From UBA4421 sp002704225 (GTDB lineage Bacteria; Pseudomonadota; Gammaproteobacteria; Pseudomonadales; Azotimanducaceae): a DNA stretch of 16,050 nucleotides. Below are positions 1 through 8,301 of this stretch, one piece after another (within the stretch, counting starts at the first letter, position 1; the number at the start of each line of letters is the position of its first letter). The notes beneath the pieces are model-generated. The model was not told the origin of the DNA. It saw nothing but the letters and a program-made list of their open reading frames with translations, and ran no database searches. The stretch is taken from positions 1 to 16,050 of the forward strand of contig CACDWG010000026.1 in the NCBI GenBank assembly GCA_902556425.1, given 5' to 3'. The translations under genes were made by a program, and so were the position numbers.

Positions 1-1
1 A

Positions 2-2488
2 ACATCCAAATCCGCTACCGATGCCGTGATGACCGAAGCGCTGTTTGAGGAGATGCGCGGACTGGACGCCAAAGAACTGCATCTGATTGCCAGAGGCTTT
101 GCACAGTTCCTCAATTTAGCCAACATCGCAGATCAGCAATTTACAACCTCCACGGCCATGAGCGAACGGGGCGACGCCAAACACGTGGTCTCGCGCACCA
201 TCGAAGAACTCAAAACTCAGGTAACCGCGGCAGCGATAGAAGAAGCCCTAGCGGACCTGCACATGGACCTCGTACTGACCGCTCACCCAACCGAAATCAC
301 CCGGCGCACACTGATTCATAAACACGGCGAAATCCATAACTGTCTAGCAGCGCTAGACCAAGCAGGTAGTGACCACTCACTTATCCGCGAGCGGCTCACC
401 GACCTGATCGCACAGATTTGGCATACCGAAGAGTTTTTAGAGCAGCGCCCCACGCCTCTGGATGAGGCCCGCTGGAGCTTCGCCGTAATCGAGAACTCCC
501 TGTGGGATGCCGTACCACAATTTTTACGCGACCTCGATCAAGTGGCTACCAACCACGGCCTGTCTATCGCCCGATCGAACCGTACACCCATTCGGCTATC
601 GAGTTGGATTGGTGGCGACCGGGACGGCAATCCCAACGTCACGGCTGCGATCACCGAAGAAGCCATGCTCCTCAGTCGCTGGCAGGCAGCCGATTTGATC
701 GAACGAGACCTCGCCATCGTCTACGAGGAACTGTCCGTCACCCTTGCCACCCAAGAGGTTCATAGGCTGACCGAGGGTGCCCGCGAGCCCTATCGCGCCC
801 TGCTGCGTCCGGTACGAGAGGCGGTGCGATCACAGCGAGAACTGCTTGGCCTGTATTTGCGGGAAGCGTCGCCAACGCTGCCGGAGCCACTCACCACCGC
901 CGCCATTCGCGACCCGCTGGTTCAATGCCAGCAGTCGCTGAACGCCGTGGGCCTTACCACAATCGCCGACGGCAAATTGCTCGACCTCATCCGAAAACTG
1001 GATGCCTTCGGCGCACACCTGGTCACCCTAGACGTCCGCCAAGAAAGCACCCGACACAGCGATCTGATGGGCGAAATTACCCTAGCGCTGGGACTGGGCG
1101 ACTACCGAGATTGGAGTGAAGCGGACAGACGGGCGTTTCTCGAAAAAGAAATCAATGATCTGCGCCCGCTGATCCCGATTCACTTTCAGTGCTCGGCGCC
1201 CTGCCAGGAAGTACTCGACACCTTCGGCGTAGTGGCCAAGGCACCCAGAGAGGCATTGGGTTGTTACGTCATTTCCATGGCCTCGGAACCCTCTGACATT
1301 CTCGCGGTACAGCTGCTGCTAAAGGCCACCGGCGGCCCGATAGACCTACCTGTATCTCCGCTGTTTGAAACCTTGGACGATCTGGACGGCGCACCCACAA
1401 CCATCAGCGCCTTGCTGACAAATGCGGACTACCTCGCACGCATCAATCGGTCGCTCACTGTGATGATTGGCTACTCGGACAGCGCCAAGGACGCCGGCAT
1501 GCTCACCGCGGGATGGGCTCAATACAGAGCACAGGAACAGCTATTGTCGATCTGTGCGCAGCACGATGTGAAGCTTCAGCTCTTCCACGGCCGCGGAGGC
1601 ACCGTCGGCCGGGGTGGCGCGCCGGCCCACCAAGCCCTGTTGTCACAACCGCCGGGATCGCTGCAACACGGTCTGCGGGTTACAGAACAAGGGGAAATGA
1701 TTCGGGTTAAGTTGGGCTTACAACCCCTGGCCGTTAACACCCTAGGTCAGTACACCAGCGCCATTTTGCGCGCGAACTTAACGCCCCCACCCGTGCCTAC
1801 GCCCCAGTGGCGGAGCCTGATGGACACACTAGCCATTAACGCCTGCGACAATTACCGGCGCTGGGTACGCGGCAATGCCGACTTTGTAACCTACTTCCGC
1901 CAAGCAACCCCAGAACCCGAGCTGGCCAGCTTACCGCTGGGTTCACGCCCTGCCCGCCGTCGCCAGCAAGGCGGCATCGAAACCCTACGCGCTATCCCGT
2001 GGATATTTGCTTGGAGCCAAAATCGCTTGATGCTTCCTGCTTGGCTGGGCGCAGGAACCGCGTTGTCGGAGACCGCGGCGACCTCCGAGGGTCTCGAACG
2101 ATTACGCGACATGCAGCAAAACTGGCCGTTTTTCGCCTCTAGACTGTCCATGCTGGATATGGTCTACGCCAAATCCAGCACCGTCATCAACCAGCTCTAC
2201 GACACCACACTGGTGGACGAAGACCTGCAGCCGTTGGGCAAGGACCTGCGCGATCACTTAACTCAGGACATCGGCACCTTGCAACGCATTCTCGACGTAG
2301 ACACATTGCTTGCCGATGACCCCTGGGGACTGGAGTCCATAGGTCTGCGCAACGTCTACACCGCACCACTCAACGTGCTACAGATCGAGCTACTGCGGCG
2401 CATCAGAGCCGAAGAAGACGAAAGCGTGAAACGCGCCCTGATGGTATCCATCGCCGGCGTGGCTGCCGGCATGCGCAATACCGGCTGA
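2..2488 (+). CDS. ppc: Phosphoenolpyruvate carboxylase, 5' end cut by window start
   Basis: This enzyme carboxylates PEP with bicarbonate to oxaloacetate, replenishing the TCA cycle in the cytoplasm. Numbering residues from the GTG at 26, the catalytic-histidine motif LTAHPTEITRR has its His at residue 87 (bases 284-286). The YSDSAKDAG motif has its Lys at 488, and the FHGRGGTVGRGGAP loop has Arg 523 and 529. The protein ends in MRNTG, the invariant C-terminus of the family. About 828 residues are visible against 883 in E. coli. The frame is open from base 2 through the GTG (26) and ATG (29), and alignment with the E. coli protein puts roughly 40-50 N-terminal residues outside the window, so neither is the real start. 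Similarity to the enterobacterial enzyme is high throughout. No break is seen. There is no clear terminator directly after the stop. Confidence 0.97.
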   Translation, partial: TSKSATDAVMTEALFEEMRGLDAKELHLIARGFAQFLNLANIADQQFTTSTAMSERGDAKHVVSRTIEELKTQVTAAAIEEALADLHMDLVLTAHPTEITRRTLIHKHGEIHNCLAALDQAGSDHSLIRERLTDLIAQIWHTEEFLEQRPTPLDEARWSFAVIENSLWDAVPQFLRDLDQVATNHGLSIARSNRTPIRLSSWIGGDRDGNPNVTAAITEEAMLLSRWQAADLIERDLAIVYEELSVTLATQEVHRLTEGAREPYRALLRPVREAVRSQRELLGLYLREASPTLPEPLTTAAIRDPLVQCQQSLNAVGLTTIADGKLLDLIRKLDAFGAHLVTLDVRQESTRHSDLMGEITLALGLGDYRDWSEADRRAFLEKEINDLRPLIPIHFQCSAPCQEVLDTFGVVAKAPREALGCYVISMASEPSDILAVQLLLKATGGPIDLPVSPLFETLDDLDGAPTTISALLTNADYLARINRSLTVMIGYSDSAKDAGMLTAGWAQYRAQEQLLSICAQHDVKLQLFHGRGGTVGRGGAPAHQALLSQPPGSLQHGLRVTEQGEMIRVKLGLQPLAVNTLGQYTSAILRANLTPPPVPTPQWRSLMDTLAINACDNYRRWVRGNADFVTYFRQATPEPELASLPLGSRPARRRQQGGIETLRAIPWIFAWSQNRLMLPAWLGAGTALSETAATSEGLERLRDMQQNWPFFASRLSMLDMVYAKSSTVINQLYDTTLVDEDLQPLGKDLRDHLTQDIGTLQRILDVDTLLADDPWGLESIGLRNVYTAPLNVLQIELLRRIRAEEDESVKRALMVSIAGVAAGMRNTG

Positions 2489-2644
2489 ACTCAGAAACGC
2501 TGGCTCTCATTCATTGAGATGGATCCGGAAATTTGGCGACAACATCGCACTCGCGGACAAGAACAGCAACGGCAGTCTCGTTTCCGTCTATGCACACGTC
2601 ACACAGTCTCAACGCAACAAGCTGAATTTGAACGAGTGGGGAAT

Positions 2645-2694
<50 letters not shown>

Positions 2695-2896
2695 TGATCG
2701 GGTCATAATTTCTCCAATATAATCGGCAACTTATGAGCGTTGACCGCGCTTTTATTAGTTGCAAACCGGACATCTTGCTCCCTTCTATCAAAGTATTAGA
2801 GGTTGTAGCCACGGTAAGACCGCATAAAGCCTAATACGTTCCTACCCGCAACCTTGGATCAGGCAACACCGGTGATCTGTTCCGGCGGTCGTCCAC

Positions 2897-2934
2897 AAAA
2901 AAGCCCCCAACCTCTTGATGAGCTTGGGGGCTTT
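2897..2934 (-). terminator. Rho-independent terminator after the receptor stump
   Basis: On the minus strand an 11-bp perfect stem (AAAGCCCCCAA pairing with TTGGGGGCTTT; bases 2934-2924 and 2910-2900) encloses a 13-base loop and is followed by a run of T. It sits about 30 bases after the stop of the truncated receptor. No terminator is visible directly after arsJ, so this one may now end the GAPDH-arsJ transcript. Confidence 0.88.
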
Positions 2935-2964
2935 CGATAGCAAACTCGTTGTTAGTTTAACCGA

Positions 2965-3249
2965 CTAGAATTCGTATCTAACACCGAGACGTATTTCACT
3001 TAGCGAAGCGTCACCAATACGAGCTTCTGGCTGGTTGCCTGGCGGTACGTTATTGGGAAAGTTCACCTTGCGCAACGCGCCCCATTCATCGTTTAGCAAG
3101 CTCGTCAGGTTATCGATGATCATAAACACGGAGGCCTTGCCGGGCCCAACTGAAAACTCTTGCTCAACCTTCAAATCCACCTTGCTCCACCAAGAACCCT
3201 CTAGGCTGTTTCGTGCGCCACCGGGCAGCAGAACGTTATTGCCGGTGTG
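2965..3249 (-). pseudogene. C-terminal remnant of an Oar-like TonB-dependent receptor
   Basis: The minus frame is open from just after a TAA (3252-3250) to the TAG at 2967-2965, about 94 codons. It reads as the end of a large outer-membrane receptor: ARNSLEGSWWSKVDLKVEQE, then a stretch with NLTSLLNDEWG, ending in LGVRYEF with the C-terminal aromatic residue used for barrel insertion. The typical family length is around 1000 residues, so signal, plug and most of the barrel are missing. Homology-like sequence runs upstream of the only in-frame GTG (3180), so that codon is not a true start. It does not resemble the C-terminus of the receptor at 5753-8218. Probably a deletion or insertion junction at about 3250. 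Confidence 0.8.
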
Positions 3250-3299
3250 TTACACCGAAATTTCAACACCGTGAATTCTTAAAAATGAGAGGTGATTTG

Positions 3300-4478
3300 C
3301 TATGAATGCCGAGGCAATTTGGAGGAAACGAGGGCAACCGAGACAATAAAAAGCGCAGACAAGCCAAGACAGGCAACCAGACCGTATGACTGATACATCC
3401 ACCCAGAACACACCGTACCCAGTAGCCGGCCTGCGGCATTCGCCATGTAGTAAAATCCGACATCCAGCGACACGCCATCGGCATCTGCGTAAGAAACGAC
3501 CAAAAAAGAATGCACCGCCGAATTCATCGCAAACACTAGGGCAAAGAGAGCAAGTCCGATCACCACAACAGCCGCCTGATCAAACCCTAGCTGTAAACAG
3601 GCAGCTATGCCCAGCGGCACCAGTGCCAGCGTCAACCCCCAGAGGAGCGCCGTTCGCCCATCTGGCACCCTACCATCCAGCCGAGGGGTAATACTTGGCG
3701 CCATGGCCTGGATGAATCCGTAGCCAATAATCCAAAGAGCTAAAAACGTACCCACGGATACACTTGACCAACCCAATTCAAGCTGAAGAAAGACAGGCAG
3801 CGCGACCACGAACCATACGTCTCGCGAACCAAAAAGAAAAAGACGAGCCGCCGACAACAGGTTAATCCGGCGACTTTTCGACAGCAGATCAGAAAACTTC
3901 GGCTCAAATGAGGCCTTGCCCATACTTTTATCCAGAAGCATCAGCGCTAGGATGCCAACCACACCCATCGCCACAGCCATAACCGCGACGGACGCACTGA
4001 AGCCGATTGAGGCCAGCCCCGCACCACCGGCAAAAAAGCCAACGCCCTTTAGCGCGTTCTTAGATCCGGTGAGCCAGGCCACCCACCGGTACAACCTGCC
4101 TTGGCTATTACCCGCAACTAGCTTCACACTGCTCTTCGCACCCATCTTGTTCAGGTCTTTGGCAATGCCCGACAAGGCTTGTGCCAACATAACGTAGCCT
4201 ACGGACAGATGACTCGTATCGACCAAGAGCATGCTTAATGCAATCACCTGAAGAAAAAGACCGCCAGTCAGAGTGACAGCAAGACCCGCCCGCGCAGCAA
4301 GCCAACCACCCAGTAGATTAGTCACCACACCAAACAGCTCATAGAACAAAAAGAGCAGGGCAATATCCATGGGACTGTAGCCGAGCTCGTGGAAATACAG
4401 AACGACGAGCATGCGCAATGCGCCATCCGTCAACGTAAACGCCCAATAGCTGCCAGTGATTAGAGCGTACTGGCCCAT
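3300..4478 (-). CDS. arsJ: ArsJ, organoarsenical efflux permease (MFS)
   Basis: This inner-membrane transporter of the major facilitator superfamily exports 1-arseno-3-phosphoglycerate, which then falls apart to arsenate outside the cell. The 392 residues are almost entirely hydrophobic helices, and the N-terminus (ITGSYWAFTLTDGALRMLVV) and the segment SGIAKDLNKMGAKSSVK are hallmarks I associate with ArsJ rather than other MFS families. The ATG lies 2 bases after the TAA of the GAPDH gene (TAAGCATG) with no separate ribosome site, which implies translational coupling. Partnership with GAPDH matches the described arsenate resistance pair. No ArsR, ArsC or Acr3 is in the window. Downstream there is no terminator before the receptor remnant. 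Confidence 0.9.
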   Translation of the reverse strand: MGQYALITGSYWAFTLTDGALRMLVVLYFHELGYSPMDIALLFLFYELFGVVTNLLGGWLAARAGLAVTLTGGLFLQVIALSMLLVDTSHLSVGYVMLAQALSGIAKDLNKMGAKSSVKLVAGNSQGRLYRWVAWLTGSKNALKGVGFFAGGAGLASIGFSASVAVMAVAMGVVGILALMLLDKSMGKASFEPKFSDLLSKSRRINLLSAARLFLFGSRDVWFVVALPVFLQLELGWSSVSVGTFLALWIIGYGFIQAMAPSITPRLDGRVPDGRTALLWGLTLALVPLGIAACLQLGFDQAAVVVIGLALFALVFAMNSAVHSFLVVSYADADGVSLDVGFYYMANAAGRLLGTVCSGWMYQSYGLVACLGLSALFIVSVALVSSKLPRHS

Positions 4479-4480
4479 GC

Positions 4481-5488
4481 TTAACCGACGGTAGCGGCTT
4501 TGTTGACCAGTTCCATCATGCGTTGGACATAGCCAATTTCATTGTCGTACCACACCAGAACTTTGACGTGTCGGTCATTGACCACGAGCGTGGATTGAGC
4601 ATCCACAATGCCTGACCGTGTATCACCTCGATAATCGACGGAAACCAATGGTCGTTCTTCGACGCCCAGAATGCCCAGCAAAGGCCCTTCAGACGCACGT
4701 TTCAACGTCCGATTGATTTCATCAACCGTGACGTCTTGGTCCAGTTCAAACACACAATCCGCAAGCGAGGCGTTGGCCAGCGGTACGCGGACTGCGACAC
4801 CGTCTAATTTGCCGCGCAGCTCTGGAATAACGTCGGTAATTGCCGTCGCTGACCCCGTCGTAGTGGGAATTAACGACAAGCCGCTGGCGCGCGCGCGACG
4901 AGGGTCTTTATGAAAGGCATCTAGAACGCTCTGGGTATTCGTGATGTCGTGAATCGTCGTGATTGATCCGTGCCGGATAGTGAATTGCGCGTGCAGCACG
5001 CTGATGACAGGAGCGATGCAATTCGTGGTGCATGAAGCTGCGGTAACGAGTGGATGACGCTGCGGATCGTAGAGATGATCATTGACGCCGACAACGACAT
5101 TGAGCACGTCGTGCTTGATCGGCGCAGAGACGACGACATTGGCAACACCATTTTCCAGATAGGGTTGCAGCACTTCGTTGGTCTTAAATTTGCCTGTGCA
5201 ATCCAGCACGATATCGATACCCAGATCTTGCCAGCGTGTGTCTTCCAATCGCCGGTTCGAGGTATAGGACACTTCGTTGCCGCCCACTATCATGGCGTCA
5301 CCTGCTGAACGCACGGGCACATCCCAGCGCCCGTGGATGGAGTCAAATTCGAGCAAATGAGCCGCTGCTTCAGCATCTCCTGCGACCTCGTTGACGTGGA
5401 CGACGTTGACACTTTCCATGTTATGAGCGGCGCGCATCGCCAATCTGCCAATCCTGCCGAAGCCGTTAATTGCTATTCTTTTATTCAA
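4481..5488 (-). CDS. gap: ArsJ-associated glyceraldehyde-3-phosphate dehydrogenase
   Basis: With arsenate in place of phosphate this GAPDH makes 1-arseno-3-phosphoglycerate, the substrate of ArsJ. The 335 residues show the NAD-binding GFGRIGR (9-15), the catalytic Cys153 in ASCTTNC and the partner His180 in TTIHDITNTQ. The stretch HVNEVAGDAEAAAHLLEFDS differs from the glycolytic IND-type motif and fits the ArsJ-linked subgroup. The start is TTG at 5488-5486. A strong AGGAGG lies 7 bases upstream, and the nearby GTG is out of frame and stops at once. Direct linkage to arsJ argues against the housekeeping role. A Pho-box-like site lies about 60 bases upstream. A glycolytic function cannot be fully excluded from sequence alone. 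Confidence 0.92.
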   Translation of the reverse strand: MNKRIAINGFGRIGRLAMRAAHNMESVNVVHVNEVAGDAEAAAHLLEFDSIHGRWDVPVRSAGDAMIVGGNEVSYTSNRRLEDTRWQDLGIDIVLDCTGKFKTNEVLQPYLENGVANVVVSAPIKHDVLNVVVGVNDHLYDPQRHPLVTAASCTTNCIAPVISVLHAQFTIRHGSITTIHDITNTQSVLDAFHKDPRRARASGLSLIPTTTGSATAITDVIPELRGKLDGVAVRVPLANASLADCVFELDQDVTVDEINRTLKRASEGPLLGILGVEERPLVSVDYRGDTRSGIVDAQSTLVVNDRHVKVLVWYDNEIGYVQRMMELVNKAATVG

Positions 5489-5548
5489 GGTTCACCCTCC
5501 TTTGTGACCCGCCCGCCGCATCCACTGCTGCCTGGCATACTCCGCTTG

Positions 5549-5570
5549 GTTTGTGATGATAATTTGACAG
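5549..5570 (-). promoter_or_regulatory. Pho-box-like site upstream of GAPDH-arsJ
   Basis: The minus strand reads CTGTCAAATTATCATCAC from 5570 to 5553. Against the E. coli Pho box CTGTCATAWAWCTGTCAY, 13 of 18 positions agree by eye, including a perfect first CTGTCA and the TCAY of the second half. It is oriented towards GAPDH, with a possible -10 (GTATGC) about 12 bases further on. Such matches can occur by chance, so this is a candidate only. Confidence 0.45.
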
Positions 5571-5656
5571 TAAGTGGCGCTTTTTGATGCCACCAAGACT
5601 CCCCAGCCATTATCACTGTGATCGTTGTCTCACCGCACTGCTACCTAACCGTAGCG

Positions 5657-5689
5657 AAATCGAAACCAAGTCGTAACCAACTTGAAACC
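5657..5689 (+). promoter_or_regulatory. Triple 11-bp direct repeat, probable OmpR/PhoB-class operator
   Basis: Three head-to-tail 11-mers follow each other without a gap: AAATCGAAACC, AAGTCGTAACC, AACTTGAAACC (consensus AANTCGWAACC). An 11-bp period (one helical turn) is typical of response regulators of the OmpR/PhoB family. The last repeat contains TTGAAA (5682-5687), which stands 17 bases from GGTTAT (5705-5710), a weak -10, so the array overlaps a possible -35 of the receptor gene. It is a poor match to the classical Pho box, so the regulator could be another family member. Confidence 0.55.
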
Positions 5690-5752
5690 GTTTGTTCATG
5701 TATTGGTTATGTCTCCTTGTCACTGTCTTTGGATAAACAACTGGAGAACTAA

Positions 5753-8218
5753 ATGAAAGCTGCATCCTTTGGATTAAGCCTGTTGGCTGTCGCAATCACC
5801 GCCGCTGCACAAGCAGAAACGGATGTTATGGAAGAAAGCCTAGTCGTGGGCACACGAGCATCCCTCATGTCCGCCATCGATAAACAAGAACTCGCCGACG
5901 GCCTTATTTCTGTTGTCGATTCCGACGCCATGGGTGACTTCCCTGACACGACTGCAGCGGAGGCCATTCGCCGACTTTCCGGCATTTCGATCGAGAACGA
6001 TCAGGGTGAAGGGCGCTATGTCACCATTCGCGGCTTGTCGTCTGACCTCAACTCTATCGCGGTGAACGGTGCCGCCATCGTCGCCCCTGAAAATGACCGG
6101 TCTGTGCTTCTTGACGGCGTGCCAACTGAGTTGCTCGACTCGATAACAGTCTCCAAGTCACTGACCCCCGATCAAGATGCAGACTCTATCGGAGGCAGGA
6201 TCGACTTTAAGACGAAGAGCCCGGCGTCTTTGAAAGAGACACTGCTCAAAGTCAAGCTCGACACCACCTACAATGATCAGACAAAAAGCGCCAACAGCCC
6301 GCGTTTTTCGTTCACCTACGGCGACAAGCTGAGTGACAACGTCGGACATGTTTTAGGACTGACTTATTCAGAGAAAGAAATCGAAACCTTCAACAACGAG
6401 ACCGGCTACGGCTGGGACTCAGAAGGTTACATGGATGACGACTATGAGATGCGTTACTACGACATCACGCGAGAGCGGCTCGGAGTAACCTATGAGATCG
6501 ACTACGCCTTTGCTGATGATTCACGTGTCTACTTCAACGCATTCTGGAACGAATACACTGACGATGAACTGCGGTGGAAAGACGAGTACGGCAAGCTCGA
6601 TCGCACCGCCGATTTGCCCAACGGCATGACCTCTAGCCGCATTCGTCATGACGCCGAAACGCGTGTACGCGAAGAAGTCCGAACCATCTCGGCGTTCAAC
6701 GTCGGTGGTGAAACCATCGTCGGCAACTGGATGACCGATGCAAACCTCAGCTTTTCTTACGCCGAAGAAGACGACAGCAATAACGCAGACGTCACATTCC
6801 GCAACTACGACAAAGACTTTGGCGGCAACATATACTGGAATGATCCGAAGAAGCCCTATGTCGATGCGTTGGATCCAGATTTACGCAATCCTGCCGACAT
6901 GGGATTCGACGAGGCCGAATTTGAAAACGCCCTTTCAAAGGATGAAGAGGTCGCCTTTGCCATCAACGCCGAGCAAGAATTTGACTTTGGTACCCTGAAG
7001 TTCGGCGCAAAGTATCGCAGTCGCGAAAAAGACCGCGACATTAACAAAGACTTCTACGTGTTCGACGGGCAAACCATGGCGGACTACAACCCGCAAACAT
7101 TGAGCTGGCCCTTTGCAAATCAAACATTTGGTCAACAAGCTGACCCTGCAGCAGTTTACGCCCTGCGCGCTCTGCCCGCAGGCATGGAGCTAGACGGCCA
7201 AGAGACCTTCCTTGAAGACTTTGTGACTGAAGAAGAGATTTTTGCTCTTTACGGTATGGCCACCTTTGTTGTCGACAATACGCGCATCGTCGCTGGTGTG
7301 CGCTACGAAGACACTCAGGTCGACAGCCGAGCTTTTGATCAAGACGGCAATCAAACCACCGCATCAAGCGACCATGACTTCTGGGCGCCCTCGATTACTG
7401 TGAAGCACAACTTCACCGAAGAGCTGGTGCTCAGAGCCGCCGCGTGGCGCTCGCTGGCCCGCCCTGGTTTCACCGCTACTGCGCCAGCGCTGGAGCTGGA
7501 TATTAATGATGATGGTACTGAAATAGGTGGTGCGATCGGTAATCCCGACTTGGAACCTTATGAATCAAATAACTTGGATTTGGCTATAGAGTTTTATGGC
7601 GAGGACATGACCTTCGCCAGTCTTGGTATATTCCATAAAGACATCGAAAATGCCATCTACAAAACCATCCAGCGCAGTGCGACCATCAACGGTGTAACTT
7701 TCAACGATGGTGTGGCCACATGGATCAATGCAGACGAATCGACGATCACCGGCCTTGAGGCAAACCTTCAGTATGGATGGGACAACGGATTGTTCGCAGC
7801 CGCCAACATCACTCATGCCTTCGATTCTGAGAGCACATTCCGGTTCAACGATGACCAGACCTATACCACACCGTTCCGAAAGTTAGCAGAAGATGCTGCC
7901 AACATCAGCGTTGGCTACGACAAGGGTCAGTGGGATGTTCGCCTAGCCATGAACTATCGCAGCGAGTACCTCGACTGGTTGGCCGACGAAGAAGATGACA
8001 TCGACACGGTGTCTGTGGAAAATTCCCGCTTTGTCGACGCGCACATACAGTGGGACTTGACCGCGAAGTACAAAGTGAACGACAACGTAACCGTTAAATT
8101 CGAAGCAATTAACATTGGCGATCGTCCTGAATTTTACTACTGGGGCAGTAAAACTCGTCTCAGCCAGTATGACGAATATGGCTCTAGCTATTCACTGGGC
8201 TTCACCTACAAACTGTAG
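5753..8218 (+). CDS. TonB-dependent outer-membrane receptor, probably for phytate or its complexes
   Basis: This 821-residue receptor should bring a large organic substrate across the outer membrane using TonB energy. Residues 1-21 are a signal peptide (cleavage after AQA), a TonB-box-like ESLVVGT lies at 28-34, the plug domain runs from about 45 to 155 (motifs AIRRLSGISIE, YVTIRGL, IGGRIDF), and the rest is an acidic beta-barrel ending in SLGFTYKL. The style matches the TonB-Xanth-Caul group. The start is an ATG with GGAG 6 bases upstream. The phytase gene follows on the same strand, and such receptor-phytase pairs are known in marine and soil bacteria, so phytate or metal-phytate is the likely ligand. 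This is inferred from context only. Confidence 0.93.
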   Translation: MKAASFGLSLLAVAITAAAQAETDVMEESLVVGTRASLMSAIDKQELADGLISVVDSDAMGDFPDTTAAEAIRRLSGISIENDQGEGRYVTIRGLSSDLNSIAVNGAAIVAPENDRSVLLDGVPTELLDSITVSKSLTPDQDADSIGGRIDFKTKSPASLKETLLKVKLDTTYNDQTKSANSPRFSFTYGDKLSDNVGHVLGLTYSEKEIETFNNETGYGWDSEGYMDDDYEMRYYDITRERLGVTYEIDYAFADDSRVYFNAFWNEYTDDELRWKDEYGKLDRTADLPNGMTSSRIRHDAETRVREEVRTISAFNVGGETIVGNWMTDANLSFSYAEEDDSNNADVTFRNYDKDFGGNIYWNDPKKPYVDALDPDLRNPADMGFDEAEFENALSKDEEVAFAINAEQEFDFGTLKFGAKYRSREKDRDINKDFYVFDGQTMADYNPQTLSWPFANQTFGQQADPAAVYALRALPAGMELDGQETFLEDFVTEEEIFALYGMATFVVDNTRIVAGVRYEDTQVDSRAFDQDGNQTTASSDHDFWAPSITVKHNFTEELVLRAAAWRSLARPGFTATAPALELDINDDGTEIGGAIGNPDLEPYESNNLDLAIEFYGEDMTFASLGIFHKDIENAIYKTIQRSATINGVTFNDGVATWINADESTITGLEANLQYGWDNGLFAAANITHAFDSESTFRFNDDQTYTTPFRKLAEDAANISVGYDKGQWDVRLAMNYRSEYLDWLADEEDDIDTVSVENSRFVDAHIQWDLTAKYKVNDNVTVKFEAINIGDRPEFYYWGSKTRLSQYDEYGSSYSLGFTYKL

Positions 8219-8230
8219 AAACGCTGGCGC

Positions 8231-8249
8231 AATCGCGCTTGCCGCGATT
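8231..8249 (+). promoter_or_regulatory. First intercistronic hairpin between receptor and phytase
   Basis: A perfect 7-bp inverted repeat, AATCGCG and CGCGATT, with a 5-base loop starts 12 bases after the receptor stop. It has no T run, so it is not a terminator by itself. It may protect the 3' end of the receptor mRNA or fold in tandem with the next hairpin. Confidence 0.6.
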
Positions 8250-8257
8250 GATTCACG

Positions 8258-8285
8258 AGGGAGCGTTCATGCGCTCCCTTTTTTT
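8258..8285 (+). terminator. Rho-independent terminator overlapping a possible phytase start
   Basis: The stem GGGAGCG/CGCTCCC (8259-8265 and 8272-8278) with a 6-base loop is followed by seven T (8279-8285), a classic intrinsic terminator 40 bases after the receptor stop. The left arm holds a GAGGGAG ribosome-site sequence and the loop holds an in-frame ATG (8269). Only 16 bases separate the T run from the ATG at 8302. There is no room for a promoter in between, so phytase expression would need read-through or a promoter inside the receptor gene. Confidence 0.85.
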
Positions 8286-8301
8286 GCAAAAGAAGAAACT
8301 T

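Noticed and set aside
4481..5488. Housekeeping glycolytic GAPDH
   Set aside because: It is coupled to arsJ with a 2-base gap and has the NEVAGDAE variant in the NAD region, which fits the ArsJ-associated group.
5616..5633. Second Pho-box-like site (CTGTGATCGTTGTCTCAC) facing the receptor gene
   Set aside because: It matches 12 of 18 positions but is about 70 bases from the only plausible -10, so chance is more likely.
5657..5689. CRISPR or mobile-element repeat
   Set aside because: The units are 11 bp, adjacent without spacers and inside a promoter region, which fits an operator.
8239..8301. TTG at 8239 as phytase start
   Set aside because: It would read through the terminator hairpin and has no ribosome site; 8302, or less likely 8269, gives a normal signal peptide.
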